Position numbers and translations under genes: made by a program | From: Planctomycetota bacterium | GTDB taxonomy: Bacteria; Planctomycetota; Phycisphaerae; FEN-1346 | Length of the DNA stretch: 64,000 nt | Reading direction: 5' to 3' | Assembly (NCBI GenBank): GCA_030602705.1 | Contig: JAUVZF010000011.1 | Span: forward strand, 1-64,000 | In this document: piece after piece, positions 27,237 to 36,369 of the stretch | How the letters are laid out: every line of letters starts with the position of its first letter | Numbering within the stretch: the stretch's first letter is position 1 | Notes under the pieces: model-generated | The model's database searches: none | Told to the model about the DNA's origin: nothing | The model's input: only the letters and a program-made list of their open reading frames with translations

Positions 27237-27980
27237 ATGATGCGAACGAGCGCTATGGTGTACGGTGTGGCGACGGTTCTAATTGCCCTTCTGGCCCCCC
27301 TGGCGGCAGCGCAGGAAGCCGACCCCGCCAAGGCCGCCGCCAGGGCCGTCGAGCAAAGCGACCCCGACAAGGTCGACCCGAACCTCATCAAGGGCGAGAC
27401 GTGGACATTCGACTTCCGGTTCGATCACCCCCAGCCCCTGGTCGTCACGACGCCCGGCGGCGAGAAGGAGGTCTACTGGTACCTCGTCTACACCGTCACG
27501 AACCGCGCCGAGAAGGAAAAGACGTACATCCCCACGTTCACGCTCTTCAGCGACACGGCGGCGGTCCGACGGGCCGGCATCTTTCCGACCGTCTTCGAGG
27601 CCATCAAGAAGAACCGAAAGATCCGGTTTCTCGAAAACGCCGTCCGGATGCACGGCAAGGTCCTGCCCGGCGACGACAACGCGCGGACGGGCGTGGCCAT
27701 CTTCGCACCGCTCGACCGCAGCACCGACCGCTTCACGGTCTTCTGCGAGGGCCTCTCGGGCCAGTACGTCGAACGGTGTCCGAAATGCGCCAGCCCAAAG
27801 ACCCAGCGGAGCAAGGCAGACCCCCACCTGAAGTGCCTTGCGTGCGGCAGCACGCAGGTCGGCGAGAAGGTCATCCGCCTCCGCAAGACGCTCGCCATCA
27901 CCTACAAGTTGCCCGGCGACAAGTGGTGGCTGAACCTGGACCAGGTGATCTTCGTCTCCAAGAAGTGGACCTGGCGCTAA
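27237..27980 (+). CDS. Secreted zinc-ribbon-containing hypothetical protein
   Basis: 247 aa from ATG 27237 (GGAG upstream; the ORF track begins inside rnfB). Signal peptide ends LAAAQE. The mature part contains beta-strand rich sequence (TWTFDFRFDHPQPLVVTTPGG, YWYLVYTVTNRAEKEKTYIPTFTLF), resembling periplasmic immunoglobulin-like domains, then a zinc-ribbon RCPKCASPKTQRSK..LKCLACGSTQVG. Possibly transcribed with rnfB; functional link unproven. Confidence 0.6.
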   Translation: MMRTSAMVYGVATVLIALLAPLAAAQEADPAKAAARAVEQSDPDKVDPNLIKGETWTFDFRFDHPQPLVVTTPGGEKEVYWYLVYTVTNRAEKEKTYIPTFTLFSDTAAVRRAGIFPTVFEAIKKNRKIRFLENAVRMHGKVLPGDDNARTGVAIFAPLDRSTDRFTVFCEGLSGQYVERCPKCASPKTQRSKADPHLKCLACGSTQVGEKVIRLRKTLAITYKLPGDKWWLNLDQVIFVSKKWTWR

Positions 27981-28122
27981 CCACCCCGCAAACCTGACCT
28001 CCGACACGTCCCACGGCTCGACGTATCCGGGCGATATCATCTGTGTGGCGAGAAAGGCTTAGAACGCGCCGACTCTCTGTCAGCCGGTCGCACCGTTGTA
28101 CAGGACCCCTGTGGGCCTCCCG

Positions 28123-28359
28123 CTACACGTCGTCCTCTGGCCCCTCCTGTGCGTCGTCTTCGGCTCGGAGACGCTGGTATCGGGCATGCAGGATGGCCCT
28201 GGTGCGCTGGAGGTCGCGGCGAATCGGGTGTTTCTCTCGCTCGGCCTGCGTCTGCACATCCTGGAGAACCCGCAGCATCTGCATCAGAACCGCCATCTCG
28301 ACCTGCCGACACCACGATGCCGGGTCGAAATCCCCTGGTGGTTGCGTCTCCCTGGCCAT
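28123..28359 (-). CDS. Small hypothetical protein
   Basis: 78 aa from ATG 28359 with AAGGGG upstream: MARETQPPGDFDPASWCRQVE.., mostly helical and charged (LQDVQTQAEREKHPIRRDLQRTRAIL), coding-like but without recognised domain. The remaining track ORFs in 27981-28439 are out-of-frame shadows. Confidence 0.45.
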   Translation of the reverse strand: MARETQPPGDFDPASWCRQVEMAVLMQMLRVLQDVQTQAEREKHPIRRDLQRTRAILHARYQRLRAEDDAQEGPEDDV

Positions 28360-28439
28360 GGCCGACCCCTTTGGCTGATAACTCCACCTCCCAACGCTGA
28401 AATGCCCTCCCCCTGCCTCAGCACGCACGGGCCCGCAGG

Positions 28440-28868
28440 TCACGGAATCGAGCCTGCCAATACTGGGAAGGCCGTTTTTCTGCCGGTCTGGTGATAAAAT
28501 TCTTCTCCCCGATGAACAAAGCGCTTGACGCCGGGCAATTCTGTGTTATACTCTGAGCGTGTGAAGCACGCAGGCTTCATACGGTAGCACGTGTCGGATG
28601 TTTCGGGAGACGGAATGCCATATAGAGGACCTTCGGGCACAGCCGCTCCTACATTTCGTGGCAAGAGCCGCTTGATCTGCTTCGTGGAGGCTGAGAGAAG
28701 GGCAGAGTGCTTTTGTGGAGTCCTCATTCCCGTTGCGTCGGTAGGGCATTGCAAAGGCCACAGGGGGGCCGGAAAGGCCCAAAAGGGCCTGGTGGGGGTC
28801 AAAATGGAGCCGTCCAAGCGCGAGCAGCACCCGGTGAGGCGACAAGAGGCGGCACGTTGTCCACGCAT
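28440..28868 (-). CDS. Uncertain ORF divergent from the S24 repressor
   Basis: 142 aa; a purine-rich GGGGAGGGGGGA site lies upstream of ATG 28868, and the strong minus-strand promoter at 28937-28965 points into it. The composition is low-confidence coding (Cys/Pro-rich at the N-terminus, no known domain). Alternatively the transcript is non-coding. A second promoter at 28526-28553 reads across it on the plus strand. Confidence 0.25.
   Translation of the reverse strand: MRGQRAASCRLTGCCSRLDGSILTPTRPFWAFPAPLWPLQCPTDATGMRTPQKHSALLSASTKQIKRLLPRNVGAAVPEGPLYGIPSPETSDTCYRMKPACFTRSEYNTELPGVKRFVHRGEEFYHQTGRKTAFPVLAGSIP
28526..28553 (+). promoter_or_regulatory. Sigma-70 promoter reading into 28555-29026
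   Basis: TTGACG (28526-28531), 16-nt spacer, TATACT (28548-28553). No protein with a good start and ribosome site follows; ORF 28591-28935 lacks one. A short regulatory RNA or an antisense transcript of the minus-strand ORF is possible. Confidence 0.5.
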
Positions 28869-28936
28869 CCGTCGTCCCCCCTCCCCAGGTAGATCCCTCT
28901 CCCCTGCAACACGGCAGAATCGCGGCGAAGCCTGAT

Positions 28937-28987
28937 ACTATAGCACATTAAGTGCTAGTTGTCAAGACGATCCTAAAAAAATATTTT
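28937..28987. promoter_or_regulatory. Divergent promoters with shared operator palindrome
   Basis: Minus strand: TTGACA (28965-28960), 17 nt, TATAGT (28942-28937). Plus strand: TTGTCA (28959-28964), 17 nt, TATTTT (28982-28987), leading to the repressor start at 29027. The inverted repeat TAGCAC-ATTAA-GTGCTA (28941-28957) occupies the spacer and part of the -10 of the minus promoter and abuts the plus -35. This is the layout expected for an operator bound by the adjacent XRE/S24 repressor. Confidence 0.65.
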
Positions 28988-29026
28988 TCGGGGACCGCTG
29001 GACGGCCTACTCGGCAGGACCGGACC

Positions 29027-29950
29027 ATGGCGGAAGAAACGTATAACCTTGTAGCCCGACTCCGGGCTGTGGTGGCCGTCTTGGGTAGGCAGGTCAAGGC
29101 CGCCCGGCGAATCGGCATATCACAAGCCGCTCTCTCAAACTACGTCCGAGGGGCTACGGTCCCGCCGCGCGACGTCCTCGAACGCTTGGCGAAAGCGGCA
29201 AACGTCCGTCTGGAATGGCTTCTGGAGGGTCGAGGCCCCTTCTTCGAGGGGGAGGAGGTCGCCGCAGGCAGCCTCGATGGGGCGGACCTGAGTTCTGGCA
29301 GGCTCGTGGACCTCCTGCACGAGCACCTGAAGAAGCATCCCGACGCAGCCGGACTCGTTCTCGCCGAACTGCGGCGAGCGGGTGCAGGTCGGGCGCAGGA
29401 CGCTGCCAAGCGTGCGGCTGCTTCGCAGGACACGGAAGCCCCCGAGGACGGTGACCCCCCGGCCAGGCGGCTACGGCACCCCCACGGCGGCGAGGTCGTG
29501 CCCGCCAGCGACTACGAGAACCTGCTGCCCGACCTCAAGGACCAGTACGTCCCGATCCTCGGCCCGGTCGCGGCCGGTTTGGCATTCCAGTGGAACGAAA
29601 AGGGTTTTCCGCCGAAGACGGCCGATCGGTACGTCCGCGTCAAAGGCGAGGCGCCCGGCGGCTTTGCGATGCAGGTCGACGGGAAGTCTATGGAGCCGGA
29701 ACTTCCCAACGGCTCCATCGCCCTGTTCGGTGGCCGCATCCAACCTGACGACACGGAGCCCCACAGTCGACCTGCCTTGGCCGTCTACGAGGACGACGGC
29801 GGGAAAATCCGCTATGCCGTCCGAATGATCTCGGTCAGCAAGGACACCGTCCGGATGAGCCCGTTGAACGCCGGATCCTACCGCGACCTGGAGATTCCGC
29901 GGCAGCAACTGCACGCCCTTTACACCGTCATCGGTCCCATCACGCCGTAG
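29027..29950 (+). CDS. XRE-family repressor with S24 (LexA/CI-like) peptidase domain
   Basis: 307 aa from ATG 29027 (AGGA upstream; track start 28952 overlaps the operator). N-terminal HTH resembling CI: GISQAALSNYVRGATVPPRDVLERLAKAANV. A charged linker is followed by an S24 domain with self-cleavage-type site PVAAGLAF and the serine nucleophile in GKSMEPELPNG (Ser about 221). At the expected catalytic lysine (VKR in LexA) the sequence reads AVRM, so the general base may be replaced and autocleavage may be weakened. Downstream is a DinG-type helicase, so a damage-response role is inferred. The divergent operator supports autoregulation. Confidence 0.85.
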   Translation: MAEETYNLVARLRAVVAVLGRQVKAARRIGISQAALSNYVRGATVPPRDVLERLAKAANVRLEWLLEGRGPFFEGEEVAAGSLDGADLSSGRLVDLLHEHLKKHPDAAGLVLAELRRAGAGRAQDAAKRAAASQDTEAPEDGDPPARRLRHPHGGEVVPASDYENLLPDLKDQYVPILGPVAAGLAFQWNEKGFPPKTADRYVRVKGEAPGGFAMQVDGKSMEPELPNGSIALFGGRIQPDDTEPHSRPALAVYEDDGGKIRYAVRMISVSKDTVRMSPLNAGSYRDLEIPRQQLHALYTVIGPITP

Positions 29951-29975
29951 GCTGCCTTGGCGGCAGACCTACCGT

Positions 29976-32090
29976 TTACTCATCCGCCCCCGGCACAATC
30001 ACACGGCACGGCGGCAGCGCACGGAGGAACGCACGGCCGTAGGATTTGCTCAGGACACGCGAGTCCAGGACGACGACCATGCCGCGGTCGTCGGCCGTCC
30101 GGATGAGCCGCCCGAACCCTTGTTTGAACTTGAGCACGGCCTCCGGCAACTGGTACTCGGCGAACGGGCTGCCACCCGCCGCGCGGATGGCCTCGATCCG
30201 GGCCTGCACCAGCGGCCGGTCCGGCACGGCGAACGGCAGCCGCGTGATGATCACGTTCGAGAGGCTCGCCCCCGGCACGTCCACGCCCTGCCAGAAGGTG
30301 TCGGCGCCGAACAGGACCGAGTGCGTGTCGCGCCGAAACGCCTCCAGCATCTTGCCGCGCGGAAGGCCCTCCCCCTGCACGAGCAGCGTCCAGCGCCGCT
30401 GCTCCAGATGCGGCCGCAGCACCTCGGCCGCCCGACGCAGCATCTCGTGCGACGTGAACAGGACGAACGCCCGCCCTTCCGAGAGGTCCACGTACCGGCA
30501 GATCGCCTCGACCGCCGCGTCGAAATACTCCGGAGAGGTCGGCCCCGGCATGTCGGCCGCCAGATACAGCCGCACCTGCAACTCGTAGTTGAACGGCGAC
30601 CCCACGCGCAGCGTGTCGGCTTCGGCGAGGCCCAGCCGCTCGCGGATGTAGGCGAACTCGTCGTTCGGCGCGACGGCCAGCGTCGCGCTCGTCAGGACGG
30701 CCGACGGCACCTCCTGCCACAGGAGAACGTCGAGCATCGGACCCACGTGGATCGGCGAAGCACGCAGGTAGATACGCGCACGGCGGCGGTCGCGCCGCGC
30801 GGGGGGTGGCTTCGTGCCGGGCAGAAGATGCCCCGCTGCTGCCGCAGCGGGCTCGGGGGAGGGCTCGGGGGAGGGCTCGGCATCACCGGGCGAGACGTCG
30901 GGCGAACGCGCACGACGGCCGCCCGACACCTCGATCCAGTACACGGCGTTCGGCCCGTCGTCGTCTCCGTACGATTGGGTGATGAAGGCATCGACGGCGT
31001 CGGCCAGGTCGCGTGCCCGCTCGGCGACCGAGGTCAGTTCGTCCTGGTCCTCTCCGTCACGGGCGCTTCGTGCCAAGTCCCGAAGTTCTCCCGCCAGGCT
31101 CCGAAGGGCGGGCGAGAGGGGATTGGCGACCACGTTCGGTTCCGTGATGCGCCCCGTTGCGCCGGCGTCGGACTCGAACCACGCTCGCAAGGCATCGAAG
31201 AACGCCTCGGCGGCCGCAGCGGCGCTTTCACAGGTCCGCCTGGCCTTATCCGTGCCCGCCGGCAGCGTGGCCAACAGGCCCTTGCGGCGTTTCGGCTGCC
31301 ACACGCTCCCCAGCAGAAATCCCACTTGCCCGCTCGTGACGGCGATGCCCAGTTGGTCGCATGCAACCGTCTCGATGTTATGGGCCTCGTCGAAGACGAG
31401 GCGGTCGAACTTCGGCAGGATGCCCGCTCCGCCGCTCGTGCGGATGGCCAGGTTAGAGAAGAACAGCGCGTGGTTGACGACCAGGACCTGCGCCCGATGG
31501 ACCTTGCGGCGGGCACGCTGGTAGAAGCATCGGCGCTGGTGCTCGCACCGGCGGCCGCGGCAGTTGCCGTGTTCGGCGCAGACGCGGTCCCACACGCGCC
31601 AGTCGGGCGCGGGAGAGAGGTCCGACAGGCTGCCGTCCTCGGTCGTCATCGCCCATTCGGCGATGCGCTCGAGTTCACGCCGCAGCGACCGGCCCTCGAA
31701 AAGGTTGGCCGCACGGTTGCACGCGCGGGCGAGGCGCCGCAGGCACACGTAGTTCGACCGGCCCTTGACCAGGACGGCGACGAAGTCCTCGTCGGTGGCC
31801 TTCTTCAGAAACGGCAGGTCCTTCTCGATGAGTTGTTCCTGGAGGCTGATCGTATAGGTCGAGACGACGACTCGCCGCTGCTCGCGGACCGCCTCGCGGA
31901 TGGCCGGCACGAGGTACGCGAACGACTTGCCGACGCCCGTGCCGGCCTCGACGACCAGGTGACGGTTGCCCCGGAACACGGCATCGACGGCCGCCGCCAT
32001 CTCGAGTTGCTGCGGACGGTGCTCGTAACCCGGCAGGTGTTTCGCCACCAGGCCGTCGGGAGCGAGGATCGATTCGACGAATTCCGACAA
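29976..32090 (-). CDS. dinG: DinG/XPD-type ATP-dependent DNA helicase
   Basis: 704 aa. Superfamily 2 helicase with Walker [14 protein letters not shown] box FDEAHNIE, motif V/VI region [16 protein letters not shown] and [12 protein letters not shown]. Cysteines between motifs Ia and II ([31 protein letters not shown]) match the 4Fe-4S cluster of the XPD/DinG group, which unwinds forked or R-loop DNA. A Ser/Pro/Arg-rich ~40-residue insertion ([18 protein letters not shown]) sits in the middle, unlike typical DinG. Convergent with the S24 repressor, 25 nt apart. Family-level call; gene symbol by similarity. Confidence 0.85.
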   Translation of the reverse strand: MSEFVESILAPDGLVAKHLPGYEHRPQQLEMAAAVDAVFRGNRHLVVEAGTGVGKSFAYLVPAIREAVREQRRVVVSTYTISLQEQLIEKDLPFLKKATDEDFVAVLVKGRSNYVCLRRLARACNRAANLFEGRSLRRELERIAEWAMTTEDGSLSDLSPAPDWRVWDRVCAEHGNCRGRRCEHQRRCFYQRARRKVHRAQVLVVNHALFFSNLAIRTSGGAGILPKFDRLVFDEAHNIETVACDQLGIAVTSGQVGFLLGSVWQPKRRKGLLATLPAGTDKARRTCESAAAAAEAFFDALRAWFESDAGATGRITEPNVVANPLSPALRSLAGELRDLARSARDGEDQDELTSVAERARDLADAVDAFITQSYGDDDGPNAVYWIEVSGGRRARSPDVSPGDAEPSPEPSPEPAAAAAGHLLPGTKPPPARRDRRRARIYLRASPIHVGPMLDVLLWQEVPSAVLTSATLAVAPNDEFAYIRERLGLAEADTLRVGSPFNYELQVRLYLAADMPGPTSPEYFDAAVEAICRYVDLSEGRAFVLFTSHEMLRRAAEVLRPHLEQRRWTLLVQGEGLPRGKMLEAFRRDTHSVLFGADTFWQGVDVPGASLSNVIITRLPFAVPDRPLVQARIEAIRAAGGSPFAEYQLPEAVLKFKQGFGRLIRTADDRGMVVVLDSRVLSKSYGRAFLRALPPCRVIVPGADE

Positions 32091-32107
32091 CGTGACCTCG
32101 ATAAACG

Positions 32108-32407
32108 GTGCAAGAAACGCGTGGGGCCCGCCCCGTAGCTAACCTGCTATGCGGTCCAAAGGTTCGGCGGCGGGCGATTGTAGCGCCGCAAGGGACGCCA
32201 ATCAAGATGCCAACGGCGGCTGACCGTCGGTGCGGCCCGCTCGCTTTTAACCGCGACCCGTCCGCGAGGGCGGCCGTGGCCGACCCGTCCGCCCATACGG
32301 GGCGTATGCCGAGGGCGGCCGCCGGCCACGGCACGAGCTGTACCCGTGCCAGGGTGGCCGACCCGAAGGGGAGCGCGTCGAACCCGCGCGCCACGACGCC
32401 CAGGTCG
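32108..32407. other. Repeat-filled intergenic region
   Basis: No gene supported. The stretch holds dispersed planctomycete-type pieces: CTTTTAACCGCGACCCGTC (like the region near 25300 and the window end), and a palindrome related to the perfect one at 60255-60275 (GGCACGAGCTGTACCCGTGCC at 32330-32350). Confidence 0.5.
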
Positions 32408-32887
32408 TCATACGCCGCCGGCAGGTCGTTGCATTCGTCTTGTGATGTCATCACGGACGTCGCTTTCAATCGGGGCGAGCGGACCGGTGTCGAGTTTCCA
32501 GTCCTCGTAACCCCCGAGGATGAGCGCCAGGTAGTCCGGATGCGGGAGGGCAAGCGTGTGGCCGGGGTTCATCTGGTAGGTCATGGCGTCGAAGGCCATC
32601 CGTTCCGACAGGACCCGCGCGTGGATGCGCCGGTACAGGACGGGGCAGTCCTCAAACTGGTCGAGGGCCGCCAGGTCCTTCAGGTTCACCTCGTACAGCG
32701 CCCCCTGGACGCGGTCCCCCTGGGACGGCACGATGTCTGCCCACGAGCGGAAGACGAGGCGGTAGTCGGGCAGCGTCGCCCGCACGAGCGGCACGGCGTC
32801 GGGGCACCACAGCACCATGTGGGCGCGGCTGAGGTTTGCCCCGTACGCGAAGTAGAGCGTATCGCCGCCCAGAAGTGTCGCCTGCAT
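32408..32887 (-). CDS. Gamma-glutamylcyclotransferase-like (AIG2/GGCT) protein
   Basis: 159 aa. N-terminal LYFAYGANLSRAHM is the GGCT-fold signature motif (YGSNL-type), followed by FRSWADIVPS, a GALYEVN strand and DQFEDCPVLYRRI, which carries the conserved acid. Members release 5-oxoproline from gamma-glutamyl amines or act in related turnover; the exact substrate is unclear. Complete in length for the small AIG2-like branch. Confidence 0.75.
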   Translation of the reverse strand: MQATLLGGDTLYFAYGANLSRAHMVLWCPDAVPLVRATLPDYRLVFRSWADIVPSQGDRVQGALYEVNLKDLAALDQFEDCPVLYRRIHARVLSERMAFDAMTYQMNPGHTLALPHPDYLALILGGYEDWKLDTGPLAPIESDVRDDITRRMQRPAGGV

Positions 32888-33051
32888 GGCCCGTTCAACG
32901 TACCGCGCCGGCCGCGCCTGTCAAGCGAAAGGCGGGGATGCGCTTCGCGCCGGCCGCCGCTCGCAGTGAGCATCTCAACAAGACTTCGGACGCCGGCGGT
33001 CCCTGGTCGGTGCAGGAAACGCCCGGGTGAACTCTGTCTGGGGCCAGATGC

Positions 33052-33753
33052 TCAGGACTCCTCGCGGAACCGGCCGCGAGAGAGGGTCTGGAGCACGTCG
33101 GGGTTGCGGAAGGTGATGACCTTGCCGTCCACGGCGAGGACGTCGGCTTCGGCAAGGCGGGCGAAGGCGCGGCTGAGGGTTTCGGGGGCCGTGCCGAGCA
33201 GCCGCGCAAGTTCCCCCTTCGGAAGGTCCAGCCGCACGTTCGCCCCCTTCTCGAGCGCGACGCCCTTGCGCCGCGCCAGGTCCGTCAGGTACCGTGCCAG
33301 GCGGCCGGCGGCGTCGGTCAGGGCCACCTGCTGAACCAGCGTCGTCAGTTGCCGGCACAGGCGGGCGAGCGAGGCGATCATTCCGAACGCCAGGGCCGGG
33401 TTCTCGCCCAGGCCCTCCAGGAACCGGTCGCGCGGAAAGAACGCCAAGCGGCTCTCCATGAGCGTCTCGGCGAACGCCGGAAACGTCTCGCCCGCGAACA
33501 TGGCAGCCTCGGCAAACGCCTGGCCCGGCCCGAAGACGTGCAGAATCTGCTGCCGCCCGTCCGTCGACAGTTTGTACACCTTCACCTGCCCTTCGAGGAC
33601 AACGTAGAACCCGTCGGTCGGTTCGCCCTCGCGGAAGAGCGTCTGCCCGGCGGGCACGCGGCGCGCCAGGGCCAACTGTGCGATCGATTCCCGCGCCGCG
33701 TCGTCGAGACCCGAAAAGAGCGACACGTGTTTCAGCGAGTCGGCGATGCCCAT
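33052..33753 (-). CDS. Crp/Fnr-family transcription regulator
   Basis: 233 aa. N-terminal cyclic-nucleotide-binding-type beta-roll (LFREGEPTDGFYVVLEGQVKVYK, FGPGQAFAEAAMFAGE) followed by a C-terminal winged HTH with LPKGELARLLGTAPETLSRAFARLAE. It lacks the N-terminal cysteines of the oxygen-sensing Fnr type, so it is closer to nitrogen-oxide or redox regulators of the Dnr/NnrR kind, or ligand-free sensors. Target genes are not obvious here. Confidence 0.82.
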   Translation of the reverse strand: MGIADSLKHVSLFSGLDDAARESIAQLALARRVPAGQTLFREGEPTDGFYVVLEGQVKVYKLSTDGRQQILHVFGPGQAFAEAAMFAGETFPAFAETLMESRLAFFPRDRFLEGLGENPALAFGMIASLARLCRQLTTLVQQVALTDAAGRLARYLTDLARRKGVALEKGANVRLDLPKGELARLLGTAPETLSRAFARLAEADVLAVDGKVITFRNPDVLQTLSRGRFREES

Positions 33754-33812
33754 GCGTTTCCTCGCAGGCGCGGAACGCGGAGACCCGCCGCGCGGAACGT
33801 GGCGTTGTAGGT

Positions 33813-34697
33813 CTAACCGCCCGCGCCGCGCGGCCCGGCGGCAGGTTCCTTCGTCGACTGCGGCAGCGCCATCAGACGCCGGACGGCGCCGGCGAACCAG
33901 CCGCTCTCCCAGTGGTGTCGGCGCTCGGTGGCGTTATCGTAAACGTGCGGGATGCCGAGGGCGAGCATCTTCCGGTGCATCGCTTCCGTCTGGCTGCGGA
34001 AGTTGCCGTATCCCATCAGCACGAGTCGGGCCGGGCCCCGCTTGAGCCTGTCGGCCCGCCGCTCGACGAGGGCGGTGATACGATAGTGCTCGAAGTTCTC
34101 CTGCGTCCCGAAGTTGGCCGCCATGCCGTATTTCCTCGGCGCCTGTTCCATCATCGGCGCGTCCCAGGCCGCCGCCCGGCCGAAGACGTCCGGGTGGCGA
34201 AGCAGCAGGCTGAAGGCGCCCCATCCGGACTTGCTGAACCCGATGAGCAGCCGCCCCTGGGGCCGCTTCAGCACCGGGTGACGCCCCTCGATGAGCGGCA
34301 GGACGACCTTCAGCAGGTAACTCTCGTGGCGGACGGTCGGGTCCGTCGGATGGTCGGCGTACCACGGTGTCGAGTCCAGCGCCGGCGCCACGCAAATCAG
34401 GCCGCAGGAGTTGTGCACGTTCGTGCGTCTGGCTTCGCGGATGCCGCTGCCCCACCGGCCGCCGGTGCCGCGCTCCACCGGCAGGATGGTGAGTACCGGG
34501 TACCGCTTGCCCGTCTCCAGAGGCTCCGGCAGGAGCACCTCGACGGCGTTGGGGCCCTTCAGGTACTCGCTCGTGACGGTGTAGGTGAGGATGCCGTCGC
34601 GCGCCGTCGGCCCCTCGACCTTTGTCTGCGCCAAGGCAAGACCGCTCGGCCACGCCAACGCCAGTGCCACCGCAATGACTTCCGGGACGAACCGCAT
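33813..34697 (-). CDS. Secreted alpha/beta-hydrolase (putative esterase)
   Basis: 294 aa with signal peptide (MRFVPEVIAVALALAWPSGLALAQ). Nucleophile elbow LLIGFSKSGWGAFSLLL, oxyanion region RYPVLTILPVE and a C-terminal HHWESGWF with the likely catalytic His. Similar to esterase families (esterase D/PHB-depolymerase-like fold). Predicted to cleave ester substituents on exported polysaccharide. Its upstream region is an 80-bp tandem duplication. Confidence 0.7.
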   Translation of the reverse strand: MRFVPEVIAVALALAWPSGLALAQTKVEGPTARDGILTYTVTSEYLKGPNAVEVLLPEPLETGKRYPVLTILPVERGTGGRWGSGIREARRTNVHNSCGLICVAPALDSTPWYADHPTDPTVRHESYLLKVVLPLIEGRHPVLKRPQGRLLIGFSKSGWGAFSLLLRHPDVFGRAAAWDAPMMEQAPRKYGMAANFGTQENFEHYRITALVERRADRLKRGPARLVLMGYGNFRSQTEAMHRKMLALGIPHVYDNATERRHHWESGWFAGAVRRLMALPQSTKEPAAGPRGAGG

Positions 34698-34700
34698 GGC

Positions 34701-34860
34701 AACATTCTACAAAAGGAGCACGGCCGGGCAAGACCGGCCGTGGCACAGGCGCCCCGAGCCCGCCGCGCCCGGTACGGGGCGACATTCTACAAAAGGAGCA
34801 CGGCCGGGCAAGACCGGCCGTGGCACAAGCGCCCCGAGCCCGCCGTGCCCGGTACGTACG
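34701..34860. repeat. 80-bp tandem duplication upstream of the esterase
   Basis: Two near-identical 80-bp units (34701-34780, 34781-34860) begin ACATTCTACAAAAGGAGC and contain the hairpin CACGGCCGG-GCAAGA-CCGGCCGTG. Differences between units are only a few bases, implying recent duplication. The unit may carry part of the esterase leader. Confidence 0.75.
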
Positions 34861-34920
34861 GGTGGGGAAGCGGCGGGGCACGTTCCCCGGCGTGGCCCTT
34901 CCGCTGCGCGAAGAAGCCGC

Positions 34921-35838
34921 TCAGTTTGCCCGCGGATGGGCCGACTCGTAGATCTCTTTCAGACGGCCGGCGGTGACGTGCGTGTAGATCTGCGTCGACG
35001 AGAGGCTGCGGTGTCCGAGCAGTTCCTGGACGGCCCGCAGGTCGGCCCCCCGCTCCAGCATGTGCGTGGCGAACGAATGCCGCAGCGTGTGCGGGCTGGC
35101 GCCCGGGTCCAGCCCCGCCATGGCCAGGTACTTGGCGAGTTTCCGCCGGACGCTGCGGACGTTGAGACGCCCGCCGTGACGGTTGAGGAAGACGGCCTGC
35201 TCGTCGCGAACGTCGGCTTGCGAGCGGGCCTCCAGGTACCGGTTCAGCGCCCGGACGGCGTACGATCCGAGCGGCGCGAGGCGTTCCCTTCGGCCCTTGC
35301 CGCGCACACGCACGACGTCGGCGATCGGGTCGACGTCATCCAGGTCGATGCCCACCAGTTCGCTGACCCGCATGCCGGTGGAGTAGAGGACCTCAAGCAT
35401 GGCCGCATCGCGCAGCGACAGGATGTCCTTGCCGTTCGGTGCGGCCAGCAGGCGCTCGACCTCGGCGGGGTCGAGGAACTTCGGCAGCCGCTTGTCCTGC
35501 CGCGGCGTGCGGATAACCTTGACCGGGTTCCGCCGGACCTCCCCCTCGCGGGCGAGGAACTTGTAGAAGGATCGCAGCGTGGCGATCTTGCGTGCGATGG
35601 TGGCGCGGCTGTAATCGGCCCGCCTCAACTCGGCCAGAAAGCCGCGCAGGTTAATCGGGCGTGTGCGGCGAATGCAATGGCACACCGCCTCGTCGTCGAG
35701 CGCCTCAGACGCCTCGGCGCCGGCGATGAACCGGACGAACTGGGCCAGGTCGGCGGTGTACGAGCGGATGGTGTGGTCGGAGAAGTTTCGCTCGTGCTGA
35801 AGATAGGCGAGAAACTTCCGCGTCAGGGCATTGGCCAT
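34921..35838 (-). CDS. XerC/XerD-type tyrosine recombinase
   Basis: 305 aa from ATG 35838 (track ORF begins upstream at 36144). Standard length. Catalytic set: LYSTGMRVSELVGI (Arg I), HTLRHSFATHML (HxxR), LGHRSLSSTQIYTH (His/Trp position and the Tyr nucleophile YTHV). N-terminal SAM-like core-binding domain FLAYLQHERNFSDHTIRSYTADL. This is the classical chromosome-dimer resolution family (dif site not identified in the window). A small gene lies 14 nt upstream, probably cotranscribed. Confidence 0.88.
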   Translation of the reverse strand: MANALTRKFLAYLQHERNFSDHTIRSYTADLAQFVRFIAGAEASEALDDEAVCHCIRRTRPINLRGFLAELRRADYSRATIARKIATLRSFYKFLAREGEVRRNPVKVIRTPRQDKRLPKFLDPAEVERLLAAPNGKDILSLRDAAMLEVLYSTGMRVSELVGIDLDDVDPIADVVRVRGKGRRERLAPLGSYAVRALNRYLEARSQADVRDEQAVFLNRHGGRLNVRSVRRKLAKYLAMAGLDPGASPHTLRHSFATHMLERGADLRAVQELLGHRSLSSTQIYTHVTAGRLKEIYESAHPRAN

Positions 35839-35852
35839 GGGTGCGTTCGGTT

Positions 35853-36074
35853 TCAGGGCTCCGGAGTTTCGCCCGCGGCGCGGCCGAACTGCCGCTGCGT
35901 GATCTGCCGCGACAGCACGGCGGCGTCGAACCAGTCGAAATCCAACTCCTCGTTCTCGGCCCACTGCATCAGCCGGCCGATCATCTCCTCTTCCTTCCCC
36001 ACGTCGCACCGAACCAGGTAGCGGTCGGCGCCCTTCACCAGCGAGAACTGGTACCCCTTGGTTGTTGTAATCAA
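35853..36074 (-). CDS. Small conserved-looking protein upstream of the recombinase
   Basis: 73 aa, MITTTKGYQFSLVKGADRYLVRCDVGKEEEMIGRLMQWAENEELDFDWFDAAVLS.., acidic and coding-like, ending 14 nt before the recombinase start, likely one transcript. No family recognised; an accessory or unrelated regulator is possible. Confidence 0.6.
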   Translation of the reverse strand: MITTTKGYQFSLVKGADRYLVRCDVGKEEEMIGRLMQWAENEELDFDWFDAAVLSRQITQRQFGRAAGETPEP

Positions 36075-36206
36075 GACACCGCACCCCTCCGGGGAAAGGA
36101 CGCCGCGCTGCTTGCCGCAGTCCCGCCATGGGCATTATCGGCACGGGGGCGGGATGGCTTTATGGGAATCCGGCCCGCCGGCCCCCACGACGCACCCCCG
36201 TTGTCG

Positions 36207-36369
36207 GGGGTGTGGCAAGTTTTTCTGGCGAGCGCAGACGGTTGTAGCGCCGGGCTTTATGCCCGGCGGCCGTTGGCAGCGGCGCCGGCCAGGATGCGCC
36301 GGGGATAAACCCCGGCGCTACGGCCAAGCCGCAGGAAATCGTCCCATGCCAGAAATCGTTGCCACCCCC
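36207..36369. mobile_element. MITE-like element, copy 2
   Basis: Terminal inverted repeats GGGGTGTGGCAAG and CGTTGCCACCCCC; flanked on both sides by GTTGTCG (36200-36206 and 36370-36376), with the direct repeat extending to ACCCCCGTTGTCG because the element edge is C-rich. The core matches copy 1 at 21561-21742, including AAGCCGCAGGAAATCGTCCC. The remaining gap 36075-36458 contains no gene. Confidence 0.75.
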
